This document shows, one piece after another, positions 5,351-5,946 of a stretch of 5,946 nt of DNA. The stretch comes from an uncultured Oribacterium sp. (GTDB taxonomy: Bacteria; Bacillota; Clostridia; Lachnospirales; Lachnospiraceae). Every line of letters begins with the position of its first letter. Position 1 is the first letter of the stretch. Below the pieces are notes generated by a model. It was not told the DNA's origin. It ran no database searches and was given only the letters and a program-made list of their open reading frames with translations. The position numbers were made by a program, and so were the translations under genes. The DNA is taken from the NCBI GenBank assembly GCA_938030845.1, contig CALHIC010000039.1, forward strand, positions 1 to 5,946. Reading direction: 5' to 3'.

Positions 5351-5946
5351 ATGAGCGAGATTAAAGTGGGCATCGTAGGACTGGGACGCTTAGGAAAGGT
5401 ACACGCAAGAAATATTGCCTTTAAGATTCCCGGAGCTAAGCTGGTGGCTGCCTGCTCCATTATGGAAGCGGAACTACAGTACGCAAGGGAAGAACTGAAG
5501 GTTTCAGAAACTTTTACTTCCTATGAAGAGATGCTGGACAAGGCAGATTTAGATGCGGTAGCTATCGTAAGCTCCAGCCCCTGTCACTGTGATCAGATTG
5601 AAAAGGCTCTAGCGAAAGGCCTCCATGTCTTTACAGAAAAACCTCTTGGCGTAGATGTGGAAGAATGTAAGAAGGCGGAGAAGGCAGTGGAGGCCCATCC
5701 CGACCAGGTATTCTTCTTGGGATTTATGCGCCGTTTTGATCCCTCTTACAGTTACGCGAAGAAAAAGATTGAAGAGGGTGCAATCGGAACCCCCTATATG
5801 GTAAAGGCAACCGGAATCGATCCGGAGGCAGCTGTAGAAGGAGCCATCAAGTTTGCCCCAACCAGCGGAGGCCTTTTTATTGACATGGCTAGCCATGATG
5901 TGGATCTGATTCGTTGGTTCTTGGGAAGTGAAGTGAAGGAAGTATA
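5351..5946 (+). CDS. Second Gfo/Idh/MocA-family dehydrogenase, inositol 2-dehydrogenase-like, cut by the right edge
   Basis: The first 198 codons of a cytoplasmic NAD(P)-dependent oxidoreductase are present; family members are about 330-345 residues, so roughly 140 are missing. The Rossmann motif is GLGRLG (G10, G12, G15), the catalytic EKP has K97, and the substrate domain has D178 and H182 in GGLFIDMASHDVD. Together these give the Lys/Asp/His set of IolG-type enzymes, so it looks catalytically intact. GFMRRFDPS (124-132) parallels the first dehydrogenase. The end of the second strand reads AACSIME, lacking the Asp found in the other copy (D37), which may alter NAD/NADP preference. AGGAG (5340-5344) lies 6 bases before the ATG, and the Rossmann strand starts at residue 4, so the start is secure. 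It is clearly divergent from the upstream paralogue, not a recent duplicate. It may be a second inositol dehydrogenase acting on another stereoisomer, or a related ketose/cyclitol reductase. Confidence 0.85.
   Translation, partial: MSEIKVGIVGLGRLGKVHARNIAFKIPGAKLVAACSIMEAELQYAREELKVSETFTSYEEMLDKADLDAVAIVSSSPCHCDQIEKALAKGLHVFTEKPLGVDVEECKKAEKAVEAHPDQVFFLGFMRRFDPSYSYAKKKIEEGAIGTPYMVKATGIDPEAAVEGAIKFAPTSGGLFIDMASHDVDLIRWFLGSEVKEV

Noticed and set aside
5609..5896. Minus-strand open frame of 95 codons opposite the second dehydrogenase
   Set aside because: It lies entirely antisense to conserved catalytic motifs of the Gfo/Idh/MocA gene and shows no domain, so it is a shadow frame.

Overview
The window reads as part of a sugar or cyclitol (probably inositol) uptake and oxidation locus from a low-to-mid GC Gram-positive bacterium, most likely a Clostridia/Lachnospiraceae-type organism. 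The pointers are strong AGGAGG-type ribosome binding sites, a substrate-binding lipoprotein with a Lys/Glu/Ser-rich linker after its lipobox, codon choice, and A/T-rich intergenic spacers with intrinsic terminators. The taxonomic call is an inference. Every supported gene is on the + strand.

Layout: (1) positions 1-72, the last 23 codons and stop of a gene that starts outside the window, possibly a TIM-barrel sugar isomerase/epimerase or inosose dehydratase. (2) A 192-base spacer with several inverted repeats. (3) 265-1281, a complete Gfo/Idh/MocA dehydrogenase, inositol 2-dehydrogenase-like. (4) A 98-base spacer with a perfect 16-base palindrome. (5) 1380-2501, an RbsB-type substrate-binding lipoprotein. 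(6) A 204-base spacer with a hairpin, an intrinsic terminator and a possible weak promoter. (7) 2706-4199, a double-domain RbsA/MglA-type ATPase. (8) 4201-5175, an RbsC-type permease, one base after the ATPase stop. (9) A 175-base spacer with a long intrinsic terminator. (10) 5351 to the right edge, the first 198 codons of a second, divergent Gfo/Idh/MocA dehydrogenase.

How the genes fit together: binding lipoprotein, ATPase and permease make a complete CUT2 (ribose/galactose/inositol-type) ABC importer. The two flanking NAD(P)-dependent dehydrogenases would oxidise or interconvert the imported polyol, and the truncated gene at the left edge may carry out the next isomerase/dehydratase step. 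Myo-inositol or a stereoisomer is the most economical substrate, but the sequence does not prove it, and relatives of both dehydrogenases act on other sugars.

I do not see a wholly new system. The points most worth a second look are the two paralogous dehydrogenases with different cofactor-loop residues around one transporter, the terminator that splits the transporter operon, the binding-pocket changes in the lipoprotein relative to ribose-binding protein, the structured leader before the first dehydrogenase, and the in-frame 15-base tandem repeat in the lipoprotein linker. No RNA genes, CRISPR arrays, insertion sequences or mobile-element remnants were recognised. No spacer exceeds 204 bases.
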